Counted from the first letter of the stretch, positions 1 through 9,539 are shown. The stretch is DNA of 64,000 nt from an uncultured Litoreibacter sp. (GCF_947501785.1 NZ_CANMXB010000001.1:992001-1056000); one strand, 5' to 3'. Program-made: numbers and translations. Notes: generated from the letters alone by a model not told the origin.

Positions 1-65
1 GAAAGGGGCGGCGTAACAATGAATGACCACCCCAATGAGGCAGAGCAAAGTTAAGGCAGAGGCAT

Positions 66-200
66 ATGGGGCGGCTTTTAAAGCTATTGGTTTTCCTGAT
101 CGTGATGGGCATTGTCGCAATTATCGGCTATGCGTATTTTGGCGACCTGTCGCCAAATCGGGTCGAGGTGAATCAACCGGTTGTGCTGGATGCGAATTAA
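66..200 (+). CDS. 44-residue single-pass membrane protein
   Basis: This short frame starts MGRLLKLLVFL and ends PVVLDAN. One hydrophobic segment (about residues 4-25) is followed by a short polar tail beginning GDLSPNR, so the likely topology is an inner-membrane anchor with a small periplasmic tail. Its stop codon overlaps the ATG of the next gene (190) in another frame, which suggests translational coupling with the exported protein and xerD downstream. I recognise the general type from roseobacter genomes, where such proteins sit before xerD, but no function is known to me. The coding call rests on the typical membrane-protein composition and the overlapping gene chain. Confidence 0.7.
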   Translation: MGRLLKLLVFLIVMGIVAIIGYAYFGDLSPNRVEVNQPVVLDAN

Positions 201-1743
201 CGGACCTGGACTAATCCTGACCCTCAGCCTGGCGGCTGCGCCCATCCACTTGGCCGCGCAAACCGATTCTGAGCCGCTTTCGGCGATCGACTGGCTGTCC
301 GACGTGGTGCGTGAAGTGCCTAAGCCCATCACCAACCAACCCGCGCCCTCTAGCCAAGATGTGACAGAGTCCGCATCAGTGATCGAGGTGACCACGACCC
401 CATTAGGCCAAATAAAATTGGACGCAGTTGGGTTGCTGCCCCGCTCGACCACCGGCTTACCTGCTGATTTCTGGACCCGATCGTCGGCGAAGGCGCTGGG
501 GATGCAGCTGAGTGATCTGCGCGCCGATCTCCCCCCGCCGCTGTCGCAATTCCTGACAACCTTGCTGCTGGCCGAACTGCCAGCCCCGGCCGATAGCGCG
601 GATGGGGCAGAGATGTTTCTGGCCCGTGTGGACAAGTTTTTGGAAATTGGCGCGCTCGACCAGGCGCAAGCACTGGTGCAACGCGCCGGCCCCACACGGC
701 CAGTGCTATTTGGGAGGTGGTTTGACGTCAGCCTGCTGACCGGGCGCGAAGACGCCGCATGCACTTCGATGCTGCAAACACCGTCCATCGCCCCCACCTA
801 CCCCGCACGCATTTTCTGTCTGGCGCGCGCAGGCGATTGGGATGCAGCCGCACTGACCCTTGGAACCGGCGAAACGCTTGGCGTCATCACCAAAAAGGAA
901 GTCGACCTGCTGTCGCGCTTCCTTGACCCCGAACTGTTTGAGGGCGAGCCTCTGCTGCCAATCCCCGACCGCATCACACCGCTGACCTTCCGAATGCACG
1001 AAGCCATTGGCGAGCCGCTTAGCCTTGGCGGGCTGCCGCATGCGTTTGCCTATGCAAACCTGTCTGACAAGAATGGCTGGAAATCCCGTATTTCGGCCGC
1101 TGAACGGCTGACACGGACCGGTGCCATTCCACCTTCGCAGCTCTTCGCGTTGTACAACGAACGCACGCCCGCTGCCTCTGGCGGTGTTTGGGATCGGGTG
1201 GAGGCGATCCAGGCGTTTGAGACGTCACTAAAGGCCGGAGACCCTGGAGGCATATCAACCCATCTGCCCCGTGCCATGCGGGCGATGCGTAGTGCCGGAT
1301 TGGAACATGCATTTGCACAAAGTTACGGTCCGCAGTTGGGGAAATTCCCCCTCACCTCGGAAGCGCAATCAGATGCGATACGCGCGGGATTGATGTCGAA
1401 GGACTATGAACTGGCCGCTAATTCCGACCTGCCATCCGGTACGCCTGAGCTGTGGAAGCGCGTCGCGACCGGTCAATTGGGTGGCGCGCGCAGCGATGAC
1501 GCGCTGGAAGCCGCCGTCATCGCCGCATTCAACGCCGAAACGCCGCCGGAAATCTTCGCAAGCCTCCTAAGCGAGCGCCGGCTGGGGGAAGCCGTGATCC
1601 AGGCAATGGGGCTTATGGCTGATGGGCCACGCAGTGACCCCGCAGATATCGAGCGTGGGCTCACGCTGCTCAACCAACTCGGCCTCGCCGACGTCGCGCG
1701 GCAAACCGCGTTGCACATGCTGCTGACGCGGCCCCGGGCATGA
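190..1743 (+). CDS. Exported protein of unknown function upstream of xerD
   Basis: The protein is about 517 residues. I chose the ATG at 190 (MRINGPGLILTLSLAAAP) because it gives a classic signal peptide ending near HLAAQ; a longer TTG start at 181 adds only three residues. The rest is rich in Ala and Leu with helical stretches, as in alpha-solenoid or TPR-like periplasmic proteins, but no clear motif is visible. The only cysteines are a pair near residues 187 and 207. The gene overlaps the small membrane protein before it and shares an ATGA overlap with xerD (1740-1743), so the three are probably co-translated. I do not recognise a function; a periplasmic location is inferred from the leader. 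Confidence 0.75.
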   Translation: MRINGPGLILTLSLAAAPIHLAAQTDSEPLSAIDWLSDVVREVPKPITNQPAPSSQDVTESASVIEVTTTPLGQIKLDAVGLLPRSTTGLPADFWTRSSAKALGMQLSDLRADLPPPLSQFLTTLLLAELPAPADSADGAEMFLARVDKFLEIGALDQAQALVQRAGPTRPVLFGRWFDVSLLTGREDAACTSMLQTPSIAPTYPARIFCLARAGDWDAAALTLGTGETLGVITKKEVDLLSRFLDPELFEGEPLLPIPDRITPLTFRMHEAIGEPLSLGGLPHAFAYANLSDKNGWKSRISAAERLTRTGAIPPSQLFALYNERTPAASGGVWDRVEAIQAFETSLKAGDPGGISTHLPRAMRAMRSAGLEHAFAQSYGPQLGKFPLTSEAQSDAIRAGLMSKDYELAANSDLPSGTPELWKRVATGQLGGARSDDALEAAVIAAFNAETPPEIFASLLSERRLGEAVIQAMGLMADGPRSDPADIERGLTLLNQLGLADVARQTALHMLLTRPRA

Positions 1744-2684
1744 GCGAGATATCGCAGGCCTCGTCCCGTTGGATCTCTGCCTTTCTTGACGCGCAAGCGG
1801 CAGAGCTGGACGCATCCGAGAACACCCGCCTTGCTTATGGGCGCGACCTGATGGACTACGCCGCGTGGCTGGAACGCAAGGGGCTGACATTTGAGGTCGC
1901 AGGCCGGATAGACGTCGAAAATTACCTGATCGATTGTGACGCTGCGGGCCTTGCTCAATCCACCCGCGCAAGGCGGCTGTCTTCGATCAAACAGCTATAC
2001 CGCTTCGCCTACGAGGAAGGCTGGCGCGCAGAAAACCCCGCAATTCAAATCAAGGGCCCGGGCCGCCAGAAATCGCTTCCCAAGACATTGTCATTGGAGG
2101 AAGTTGATCAGTTGCTAGGCGCGGCGCAGACCTCAGCCAAAAGCCAAGATGACAGGCTGCGCAACACCTGCATGATGCAGCTGCTCTATGCGACGGGAAT
2201 GCGGGTCAGCGAATTGGTCACCCTGCCCGTCTCTGCCGCACGTGGTGACCCCCGCATGATCCTGGTGCGCGGCAAGGGTGACAAAGAACGAATGGTGCCG
2301 CTTGCGCCCGCAGCACGTGATGCGCTGGGCGTCTGGATAAAGCGACGAGATGCTCTGGAAGATGCGGCCAGGAAAAACGGCGCTGCAGCATCCAAGTTCC
2401 TGTTCCCATCTCGCGGGAAAACGGGGCACCTGACGCGACACCGGTTCTATTTGTTGATCAAGGAGTTAGCCGTCGCGGGCGGTGTTGATCCCTCCAAGGT
2501 CACCCCTCACACATTGCGCCACGCATTTGCCACGCATCTTCTGGCGGGCGGCGCCGATCTCAGGGCCATTCAGACCCTGTTGGGGCATGCCGACATCTCG
2601 ACAACTGAGATATATACCCATGTTCTGGATGAGCGGTTGAAAGAGCTGGTCTTGGAAAAACATCCATTGGCGAAGGGCAACTGA
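1740..2684 (+). CDS. xerD: Tyrosine recombinase XerD
   Basis: The 314-residue length is normal for XerC/XerD, which resolves chromosome dimers at dif with its partner and FtsK. The N-terminal SAM-like DNA-binding domain covers about residues 8-95 and the catalytic domain about 115-305. The tyrosine-recombinase catalytic set is complete: R155 (GMRVSELV), K179 (GKGDKE), H257 and R260 (HTLRHAFATHLL), H283 (LLGHADI) and nucleophile Y292 (IYTHV). The start overlaps the previous gene by four bases. I see no attachment site, cargo or other mobility gene nearby, so this is the housekeeping recombinase. XerC is the alternative, but the gene context and sequence fit XerD better. Confidence 0.9.
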   Translation: MSEISQASSRWISAFLDAQAAELDASENTRLAYGRDLMDYAAWLERKGLTFEVAGRIDVENYLIDCDAAGLAQSTRARRLSSIKQLYRFAYEEGWRAENPAIQIKGPGRQKSLPKTLSLEEVDQLLGAAQTSAKSQDDRLRNTCMMQLLYATGMRVSELVTLPVSAARGDPRMILVRGKGDKERMVPLAPAARDALGVWIKRRDALEDAARKNGAAASKFLFPSRGKTGHLTRHRFYLLIKELAVAGGVDPSKVTPHTLRHAFATHLLAGGADLRAIQTLLGHADISTTEIYTHVLDERLKELVLEKHPLAKGN

Positions 2685-2695
2685 GGCCTCTTCGC

Positions 2696-3493
2696 TCAGC
2701 GTCGCAAATCCAAAGGCAACACATCTTCGGACGGCCATATCCCCGTCAGTAGCGACGTCTCGTAGCCATATGTCAGTCCGGCCCGTGTCATAGCCTGCGC
2801 CGCGGCGTCCGCGTCATAAGTCAGCTGATGGAATTTCACCCCGTCCCGGCCCAACGTGGCGTAGCTCGTTCGCTGCGACCCATCATGCGGCGGCATGCCG
2901 ATGACACCCGCATTGATCCATGACTTGCCACCGATGCGTCGGTGGAACGGGATGCCGGAATGCCCGCTGATCACACCATCAACTGGCCCTGTCAGCGCTT
3001 CAACAGCGGCAAATTCTTGTTTGAAGACCGTCTCTGGCGAGTTTGACCAGATGAAACGCGCGATATCGGTCATCCCGCCATGGATGACGGCGTATCTGCT
3101 GCCATTATGGGTGAAGACGGCAACGTCGGGCAGAGCGGCAAATGTGGACCGCAAATCGGCACCCAACTGGTCGGATGCAAAAGGATACCAACCCTTGGCA
3201 GCCAGATCGCAGCTGGAGCCTTCTTCAAACCCGCATCCGCAATCGGCGGCCTCGTTGGCAATCTGCACCTCACAATTTCCTGCAATGCAATGACCGGCTT
3301 CGCTCAACACTAATGACGTCGTGGCAACGGGGTCGGCGCAATAGGCAATGATGTCGCCGGTGCAGATGCGGTTTGGCTTGGGAATATGTGCCGCGGCGCG
3401 AAACAGGGCTTGCGCGGCTTGCAGGTTGGAATAGGGACCGCCAAACAGCAAAACATCGCCGGTCAACGTGCCAATCTGTGCGATTTTGGTCAT
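2696..3493 (-). CDS. Metallophosphoesterase-like protein with altered first motif
   Basis: The protein is 265 residues from the ATG at 3493 (MTKIAQIGTLTGDVLL); an upstream start would add an unconvincing 38-residue extension. Later parts of the calcineurin-type phosphoesterase fold are visible: GDIIAYCADP (GDxxxYG-like), GNCEVQIAN (GNxE), THNG and a GHSGIP...NAGVIGMP segment. The expected first D-x-H-G-N loop is replaced by a GGPYSN loop, so one metal pair may be missing or rearranged. The gene is convergent with xerD, 11 bases apart. Activity and substrate are unknown; a diadenosine-polyphosphate or protein phosphatase role is only family-level inference. Confidence 0.7.
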   Translation of the reverse strand: MTKIAQIGTLTGDVLLFGGPYSNLQAAQALFRAAAHIPKPNRICTGDIIAYCADPVATTSLVLSEAGHCIAGNCEVQIANEAADCGCGFEEGSSCDLAAKGWYPFASDQLGADLRSTFAALPDVAVFTHNGSRYAVIHGGMTDIARFIWSNSPETVFKQEFAAVEALTGPVDGVISGHSGIPFHRRIGGKSWINAGVIGMPPHDGSQRTSYATLGRDGVKFHQLTYDADAAAQAMTRAGLTYGYETSLLTGIWPSEDVLPLDLRR

Positions 3494-3591
3494 GGTCTTG
3501 TCCTGCTCATCACCTGCCTGCCCTTGAACCGGGCAGCCCGTGGCCCCATAACAGCTACGTACCCTAATAGTTGCTGGATAAAACACCCCAA

Positions 3592-4899
3592 ATGGACGAC
3601 CCTTCATCGCTGATCGACACCGCCTCCTGGCTCACTGCGGGGGCGATCATCTTGTTGTTGGTGATGTCGGCCTTCTTCTCCGGCTCGGAAACCGCGCTGA
3701 CTGCCGCCTCCCGCGGTAAGCTGCGTTCGCAAGCTGACAAAGGTTCCCCCGGGGCGGAACGCGCCCTGACTATCACCGAAGACAATGAGCGGCTGATCGG
3801 GTCGGTTCTATTGGGCAACAACCTTGTGAATATTTTGGCAGCTTCGCTTGCTACCGCGTTGTTTACCAATCTTTTTGGTGAATCCGGCGTTGCTTTGGCA
3901 ACACTTGTGATGACCCTGCTGGTGCTGATCTTTGCGGAGGTGCTCCCAAAAACCTACGCGATCACAAATGCGGAAACGGCGGCGGCAAAAGTCTCTGGGC
4001 CGATCTCGGTCATTGTTCTTGTGTTTGCGCCTGTCGTCAACGTGGTCCGCGCGCTTGTCAGGCAGATGTTGAAGGTGTTCGGCGTCGAAACCGACCCCGA
4101 CAGCCAGATCCTTTCCGTCCATGAAGAAATTGCGGGTGCTTTGGAGTTAGGCCACCAAGAGGGTGTGGTCGAGAAAGAACAACGGGATCGCTTGCTGGGC
4201 GCGCTCGATTTGGCGGAACGCGACGTTGAAGAGATTATGTTGCACCGCTCCGAGATCGAGATGATCGATGTCGAAGGAACGCCCGAAGACATCATCGCGC
4301 AATGCCTGAAGTCAGCCCATACGCGGCTGCCTATTTACCGCGATGAACCTGAAAATATTGTAGGCGTCCTGCATGCAAAAGACCTGCTACGTGCTGTGGA
4401 CAAGGCCTTGCGCGGCCCTAACGGGCTTACCGGCTCGTTAAATGGCTTTGACGTGACCCAAGTCATGCGCAAACCCTATTTCGTACCTGAGACCACCACT
4501 CTGGAAGAGCAGATGCGCCAATTTCTCGCGCAGAGCAGCCATTTTGCGTTGGTTGTGGACGAGTATGGCAGCCTGCAGGGGCTGATCACACTTGAAGATA
4601 TTTTGGAAGAAATCGTGGGTGAGATCACCGACGAGTTCGACCTTGAGGAAGAAAGCGCGCCCGAGGCCGCCGCTGATGGCAGCTACGCGATTGAGGGCGC
4701 GATGACGATCCGCGACCTGAACCGCCAGATGGATTGGGACCTGCCAGATGAGGAAGCCAACACGGTTGCGGGCTTGGTCATTCACGAAGCGCAATCCATT
4801 CCTGACGAGGGTCAGGTCTTCAGCTTCCATGGCTACCGCTTTGAAGTTGCGCAGAAATCGGAGAACCGCATCACCAACTTGAAGGTTCGCCCGTTGTGA
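3592..4899 (+). CDS. Hemolysin-family CNNM/CBS/CorC transporter-associated protein
   Basis: About 435 residues from ATG 3592 (MDDPSSLID); a TTG at 3571 would add seven. The domain order is the CNNM (DUF21) membrane domain with the GSETALTAASRGKLR signature near the N-terminus and three to four membrane segments, a CBS pair at about residues 210-345 (IMLHRSEIEMID, HTRLPIYRDE, LVVDEYGSLQGLITLEDILEEIVGEI), and a C-terminal CorC/HlyC domain. The family is linked to divalent-cation (Mg2+/Co2+) handling; the 'hemolysin' name is historical. Its stop overlaps the GTG start of the nucleoside hydrolase, so the two genes are translationally coupled. Confidence 0.85.
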   Translation: MDDPSSLIDTASWLTAGAIILLLVMSAFFSGSETALTAASRGKLRSQADKGSPGAERALTITEDNERLIGSVLLGNNLVNILAASLATALFTNLFGESGVALATLVMTLLVLIFAEVLPKTYAITNAETAAAKVSGPISVIVLVFAPVVNVVRALVRQMLKVFGVETDPDSQILSVHEEIAGALELGHQEGVVEKEQRDRLLGALDLAERDVEEIMLHRSEIEMIDVEGTPEDIIAQCLKSAHTRLPIYRDEPENIVGVLHAKDLLRAVDKALRGPNGLTGSLNGFDVTQVMRKPYFVPETTTLEEQMRQFLAQSSHFALVVDEYGSLQGLITLEDILEEIVGEITDEFDLEEESAPEAAADGSYAIEGAMTIRDLNRQMDWDLPDEEANTVAGLVIHEAQSIPDEGQVFSFHGYRFEVAQKSENRITNLKVRPL

Positions 4900-5834
4900 G
4901 CGCGCGCAAGATCATCATTGACACTGATCCCGGACAGGACGACGCGGTTGCTATCTTGCTGGCCCTGGCCTCGCCAGAGCTGGATGTGCTGGGCATCACC
5001 GCTGTTGCGGGCAACGTCCCCCTTCCGCTTACGCAGAAAAACGCGTTGATCGTTTGCGAATTGGCGGGCCGCACCGATATCGCGGTCTATGCCGGTTGTG
5101 ACGCGCCAATGGGGCGCAAACTGGTAACTGCCGAGCATGTGCATGGCAAAACTGGATTGGACGGGCCACAGCTGCCGACGCCTCAGATGGCATTGCACGA
5201 CGGCCACGCGGTCGACTTCATTATTGAAACCCTGCGCCGCGAGGACCCCGGAACAGTTACCCTTTGCCCACTGGGGCCGCTGACAAACATCGCGACGGCC
5301 TTTGACAAAGCGCCGGACATCGTCGACCGCGTTCAGGAAATTGTACTGATGGGCGGCGCCTATTTTCAGGTCGGCAACATCACCCCCGCCGCGGAATTCA
5401 ACATCTACGTTGACCCCGAAGCCGCTGATATTGTGTTCAAATCCGGCGTCCCCCTTGTTGTCATGCCATTGGATGTCACCCATAAAGCCCTGACCACGGC
5501 ACCGCGTGTCGAGGCATTCCGCGCCATGGGGACCGAACCGGGGCGGATGGTGGCAGAATGGACCGACTTCTTTGAACGGTTCGACAAGGAAAAATATGGC
5601 TCGGCGGGCGCGCCGCTGCACGACCCCTGCGTCATCGCCTATCTGTTGGAACCGGACCTGTTTACCGGGCGGCATGTCAATGTGGTGATTGAAACCGGAT
5701 CGGAACTCACCCTGGGCATGACGGTGGCCGACTGGTGGCGGGTGACTGACCGCGCCCCCAATGCGATGTTTATGGGAGATCTGGATGCCGATGGTTTCTT
5801 TGCTCTCCTGACCGAGCGGATTGCGCGCTTGTAA
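4896..5834 (+). CDS. Inosine-uridine-preferring nucleoside hydrolase family protein
   Basis: 312 residues, the normal length for this family, which hydrolyses the N-glycosidic bond of ribonucleosides to base and ribose for salvage. The N-terminal Asp cluster that binds Ca2+ and the ribose is intact (IDTDPGQDDAVAILLAL, residues 8-24). MGGAYFQVGNITPAAEFN and the C-terminal LHDPC motif supply further active-site residues. Translation begins with GTG at 4896 inside the stop region of the CNNM gene (four-base overlap). The exact base preference (RihA, RihB or RihC type) cannot be judged from sequence alone. Confidence 0.85.
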   Translation: MSARKIIIDTDPGQDDAVAILLALASPELDVLGITAVAGNVPLPLTQKNALIVCELAGRTDIAVYAGCDAPMGRKLVTAEHVHGKTGLDGPQLPTPQMALHDGHAVDFIIETLRREDPGTVTLCPLGPLTNIATAFDKAPDIVDRVQEIVLMGGAYFQVGNITPAAEFNIYVDPEAADIVFKSGVPLVVMPLDVTHKALTTAPRVEAFRAMGTEPGRMVAEWTDFFERFDKEKYGSAGAPLHDPCVIAYLLEPDLFTGRHVNVVIETGSELTLGMTVADWWRVTDRAPNAMFMGDLDADGFFALLTERIARL

Positions 5835-5885
5835 GGTCTGCCGCCTCTGGCGGAAATACTTTGGCAACAATGATGGGGCTGTGCC

Positions 5886-7298
5886 GTGCTAGAATTTGAC
5901 AACAGCTACGCGCGTCTGCCGGAGCGTTTTTTTACCAAAATGAGGGCAGAACCGGTCTCTGCACCGGCGCTGTTAAAGTTGAATGACGCGCTTGCAGCCG
6001 AGATGGGGCTGGATACCGGCTTTCTGGCGTCAGCCGATGGGCTGGCGATGCTGGCAGGCAATAGCGTGCCCGATGGCGCAGAGCCAATTGCACAGGTCTA
6101 TGCCGGCCATCAATTTGGTGGCTGGTCTCCAAGGTTGGGCGACGGACGGGCCTTGTTACTTGGGGAGGTGACCGGCCCTGACGGCGCACATTGGGACATT
6201 CAGCTCAAAGGATCCGGCCCGACGCCCTACTCACGCTCTGGCGACGGACGGGCTTGGCTGGGACCTGTGTTGCGGGAATACATTGTCAGCGAGGCCATGG
6301 CCGCATTTGAGGTGCCGACCACCCGGGCTTTGGCCGCCGTGAGCACCGGCGAAACAGTTCTACGCGAGCAGCGCTACCCCGGCGCGATCTTGACGAGAGT
6401 GGCGTCCAGCCATGTCCGCGTCGGTACGTTTCAATACTTCGCCTCCCAGCAGGACACGGACGGCATCTCCGCCCTGCTGAATTTCGCAATAACCCGGCAC
6501 TATCCAGACCTGGAACAAGGCGACGCTCTGGGGTTCCTGAAGGCAGTCATCGCGGCGCAGGCCAACCTGGTGGCCAAATGGATGGGGCTGGGCTTCATCC
6601 ATGGCGTAATGAACACTGACAACTGCCATGTCGGCGGGCTGACGATTGATTACGGCCCCTGCGCCTTCATGGATGCCTATCACCCGTCGAAAGTTTTCTC
6701 TTCCATCGACCAGTTCGGGCGCTACGCCTACGGCGCACAGCCAGAGATACTGGTCTGGAACCTCGCCCAGTTGGCAACATCGCTGCTGCCGCTGATTGAC
6801 GACAACATGGACAAGGCCGTTGAGACCGCCCAAGCAGCGCTGCAGGATTTTGGTCCTGCCTACACCGACGCTTGGAAAGAGGTCTTCTTTGCCAAGCTGG
6901 GACTGCCGGATGGCGGCGACACAGAAGTCGCGCTGGTTCAAGATCTGCTCACCCGGATGGCGGAAAATCAGGCGGATTTCACCCTGACATTCCAGGGCCT
7001 GCTAAACGGGACAGCCCGTGACCAATTTGTGGATCCCACTGCCTTTGACGATTGGGCGTCAGGTTGGAACGCCCTGTCTCCGGATGCGGGACTTATGGCG
7101 CGCGCCAATCCCGCCTTCATCCCGCGCAACCACCAGATTGAGCTGGCAATCAAGGAGGCGGTCGCCGGTGACCTTTCCCGCTTCCACCGGATTGTGAGCG
7201 TGCTGGCAACTCCGTTTGAGGATCAACCCGATCATAGCGACCTGCAGTCCGCCCCGGTCGCGCAAGAGCTGGTGCATCAGACCTTTTGCGGCACGTGA
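5886..7298 (+). CDS. selO: SelO-family protein adenylyltransferase (YdiU)
   Basis: 470 residues from GTG 5886; the beginning ([14 protein letters not shown]) matches the usual SelO start. This pseudokinase-fold family transfers AMP from ATP to Ser, Thr or Tyr of target proteins and has been tied to redox homeostasis. Visible active-site parts are [18 protein letters not shown] (K108 and the phosphate-binding loop), [13 protein letters not shown] (D245/N246) and [10 protein letters not shown] (D255, metal). A cysteine three residues from the end (C468, TFCGT) corresponds to the conserved C-terminal redox residue, selenocysteine in animal forms. The gene stands alone, 51 bases after the nucleoside hydrolase. 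Confidence 0.9.
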   Translation: MLEFDNSYARLPERFFTKMRAEPVSAPALLKLNDALAAEMGLDTGFLASADGLAMLAGNSVPDGAEPIAQVYAGHQFGGWSPRLGDGRALLLGEVTGPDGAHWDIQLKGSGPTPYSRSGDGRAWLGPVLREYIVSEAMAAFEVPTTRALAAVSTGETVLREQRYPGAILTRVASSHVRVGTFQYFASQQDTDGISALLNFAITRHYPDLEQGDALGFLKAVIAAQANLVAKWMGLGFIHGVMNTDNCHVGGLTIDYGPCAFMDAYHPSKVFSSIDQFGRYAYGAQPEILVWNLAQLATSLLPLIDDNMDKAVETAQAALQDFGPAYTDAWKEVFFAKLGLPDGGDTEVALVQDLLTRMAENQADFTLTFQGLLNGTARDQFVDPTAFDDWASGWNALSPDAGLMARANPAFIPRNHQIELAIKEAVAGDLSRFHRIVSVLATPFEDQPDHSDLQSAPVAQELVHQTFCGT

Positions 7299-7349
7299 AC
7301 GCGCGCTAAGGTCTTACCAATTGCCCCGAATGGGGCTGAGGGGGAATAG

Positions 7350-8597
7350 ATGGACCTATTGCAAATCGCGTCGCTGCTGATTGTGTTGGCGGCGTTCTTC
7401 GGGACGCTGAACTATTGGTTCCTGAAGCTTCCCTCCTCCATCGGCATCTTGATCGTGGCGCTGATTGCGTCCCTGGCGGTGATGGGTGCAGACTTTGTCT
7501 GGCCCGCTTTGCAGATGGCCGACACCGTGCGGGCGGTAGTCACTGGCGTCGATTTCTCTGAGGCCTTGCTGGAAGGCATGTTGGGCCTATTGCTGTTTGC
7601 TGGCGCGCTCCATGTGAAGCTGAGCGACCTGAAAGACCAATGGCGGCTGGTGGCTTTGATGGCGACTATGGGCGTGGCCCTGTCCACGGTTGTCGCCGGG
7701 GTGGGTTTCAGCTGGATCACCGGAATGCCCTTGCTCGTGGCGCTGGTTTTCGGCGCGCTCATTTCGCCCACGGACCCCGTGGCGGTGCTGGGCGTCCTGC
7801 GCGCCGCTAACCTGAAGAAAAGCATGGAAACGAAGATTGCAGGCGAAAGCCTGTTTAATGACGGGGTGGGATACGTCGTGTTTCTGGTGCTGGTGGGCAT
7901 CGCCTTCCCTCAAGACGATCACCACGCCAGCGGGCTGGCCGCCGCCGCGCAACTGTTCTTCCAGGAGGCCGTGGGCGGCGCGGCGCTGGGCCTTGGGTTG
8001 GGCTATCTGACTTTCCGCGTCATGCGGCGGGTCAACGACTACTCATTGGAGGTTCTGATCACGCTCGCCCTCGCATTCGGGGGGTATTCCTTGGCTGTGT
8101 ACCTGCATGTCTCTGCCCCCATCATGGCAGTGTGCGCAGGGCTGCTGATTGGCGACATTGGCACGCAACACGCCATGTCGGACGAAACGCAGGACTATGT
8201 GGATGCGTTTTGGAAGTTGATCGACGAAATTTTGAACGCGGTGCTGTTCTTGATGATCGGGTTTGAGGTCTTCGCTGTGGCCTTCGAGGCGGATGCAGTC
8301 GTGGCGGGCCTTCTGTCCATTGTGCTGGCCTTGATCGCCCGATTTGCTGCTGTGGCCATACCTGTGCTGGTGCTGCGACCCTTCCGCGAATTCTCCAACG
8401 GGGTGATTCCGATCATGACCTGGGGTGGTTTGAAAGGCGGCATCTCGGTCGCCTTGGCGTTGTCATTGCCAGAGAGCGAATGGAAAGCAACGATCCTGAC
8501 CGCGACCTATGTGGTCGTGATCTTCTCGATCATTGTGCAGGGGCTGACAGTGGGTCCCCTCGCGCGCCGGTTGGGCCGCGAGCCGGATCTAGTATGA
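7350..8597 (+). CDS. CPA1-family Na+/H+ antiporter
   Basis: 415 residues with about 12 hydrophobic segments, typical of NhaP-type monovalent cation:proton antiporters of the inner membrane. The transport motifs are visible: ISPTDPVAVLG, and GESLFNDGVGYVVF with the Asn-Asp pair used for ion exchange. A Gly-rich GGLKGGISVALALSLP segment lies near the C-terminus. There is no large cytoplasmic C-terminal domain, so this is a short NhaP-like form. A good ribosome site (gaggggga) precedes ATG 7350. The likely role is Na+ and pH homeostasis, which suits a marine organism; ion selectivity is not known. Confidence 0.85.
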   Translation: MDLLQIASLLIVLAAFFGTLNYWFLKLPSSIGILIVALIASLAVMGADFVWPALQMADTVRAVVTGVDFSEALLEGMLGLLLFAGALHVKLSDLKDQWRLVALMATMGVALSTVVAGVGFSWITGMPLLVALVFGALISPTDPVAVLGVLRAANLKKSMETKIAGESLFNDGVGYVVFLVLVGIAFPQDDHHASGLAAAAQLFFQEAVGGAALGLGLGYLTFRVMRRVNDYSLEVLITLALAFGGYSLAVYLHVSAPIMAVCAGLLIGDIGTQHAMSDETQDYVDAFWKLIDEILNAVLFLMIGFEVFAVAFEADAVVAGLLSIVLALIARFAAVAIPVLVLRPFREFSNGVIPIMTWGGLKGGISVALALSLPESEWKATILTATYVVVIFSIIVQGLTVGPLARRLGREPDLV

Positions 8598-8808
8598 CCG
8601 CTGTGGCTGGCCAAGCGGCGCGGTCCCCCGCGGCGCTGGTAACATTGACCTGCGGAGGCTGACGGAGCGGATCGGGGACGCCTCGTGGAGGCCCAATCTG
8701 CTGTTTCGCGCCCGAAAATGGTTTTGACCGGGAGATCGCATTGCAAACGTGGCTGTCGTGCCCCACCTTCATAGCAACAACATCAACACTCACATTGGGA
8801 GAACACGC

Positions 8809-9486
8809 ATGTCATTGATGAAGATGGTCGGCAAAGTCGCGATCGGATTTGCAATCGCCAAGGGTATCAACGCAGTCCAGAAGTCAGGCGGTGTCGGTAA
8901 AATGATGGAAGGCCTCAAGAGCAGCGCCAGCAAGGGCGTAGGTGGTATCTCGGGCGGAAGCACCGGGTCTGCTGGCGGCGGATTGGGTGGCATGCTCGGC
9001 GGCGCAGGTGGACTTGGAGGTATCGGCGGGCTGCTTGGTGGCATGGCGGCCGCACGCGGCGGGTCGGAGGCGCAAGGCGAAAGCCTCGAAGACCTGCTTG
9101 GCCGGGACGTTCCTAAAGAAGAGCCCGCCGAGGAAGAAAGCGCCGGTCTGATGATCCGTGCCATGATTATGGCGGCGCGCTGCGATGGTGAGATTGACAG
9201 CAATGAACGTGAAACGCTGATGGCAACAATCGGCGAGGATGCGACCCCTGCCGACATGGATTTTGTACGCGCGGCAATGCAGGATCCAGTCAGCGCCCGC
9301 ACCCTGGCAGAGGATACGCCTCAGGGTATGGAAACACAGGTCTATTCAATGTCCGTTATGGCCATTGAGCCGGATCACCCAGCCGAAGCCCAATACCTGC
9401 ACGAGTTGGCAGGCGCGCTGGGCATCAGTGAAGGCACGGTGAACGAGATCCACGACAGTTTTGGCGTCCCGCGGCTCTATAGCTGA
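8809..9486 (+). CDS. DUF533/TerB-like protein
   Basis: 225 residues from ATG 8809 (MSLMKMVGKVAIGFAIAKG), preceded by a gggaga ribosome site; an earlier in-frame start at 8749 lies ahead of it without one. The first third has a hydrophobic or amphipathic stretch followed by a Gly-rich low-complexity linker (about residues 55-85). The last 115 residues form an all-helical acidic domain like TerB/DUF533 (YebE): RAMIMAARCDGEIDSNERE, in which the DGEID loop resembles a metal-binding turn. The function of this family is unknown; the TerB resemblance suggests membrane-associated metal or stress responses. A strong terminator follows at 9511. Confidence 0.75.
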   Translation: MSLMKMVGKVAIGFAIAKGINAVQKSGGVGKMMEGLKSSASKGVGGISGGSTGSAGGGLGGMLGGAGGLGGIGGLLGGMAAARGGSEAQGESLEDLLGRDVPKEEPAEEESAGLMIRAMIMAARCDGEIDSNERETLMATIGEDATPADMDFVRAAMQDPVSARTLAEDTPQGMETQVYSMSVMAIEPDHPAEAQYLHELAGALGISEGTVNEIHDSFGVPRLYS

Positions 9487-9510
9487 GTTTGCTATCGGTA
9501 GAATTATGAA

Positions 9511-9536
9511 GGGCGTCCCGTTTGGGACGTCCTTTT
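9511..9536 (+). terminator. Rho-independent terminator after the DUF533 gene
   Basis: A 9-bp stem (GGGCGTCCC with GGGACGTCC, one G-T pair) closes a four-base loop and is followed by four T residues, 25 bases after the stop codon. It sits in the 53-base gap between two convergent genes and may also shield the helicase gene from read-through, although its minus-strand T-tract is weak. Confidence 0.8.
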
Positions 9537-9539
9537 GGA

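Noticed and set aside
1740-2684. XerD as the integrase of a mobile element
   Set aside because: No cargo, direct repeats, tRNA junction or other mobility genes are near, and the gene sits in a tight chain with housekeeping-like neighbours.
3571-3591. TTG start for the CNNM/CBS gene
   Set aside because: The ATG at 3592 gives a family-like beginning, and neither site has a clear ribosome-binding sequence, so the shorter ATG form was used.
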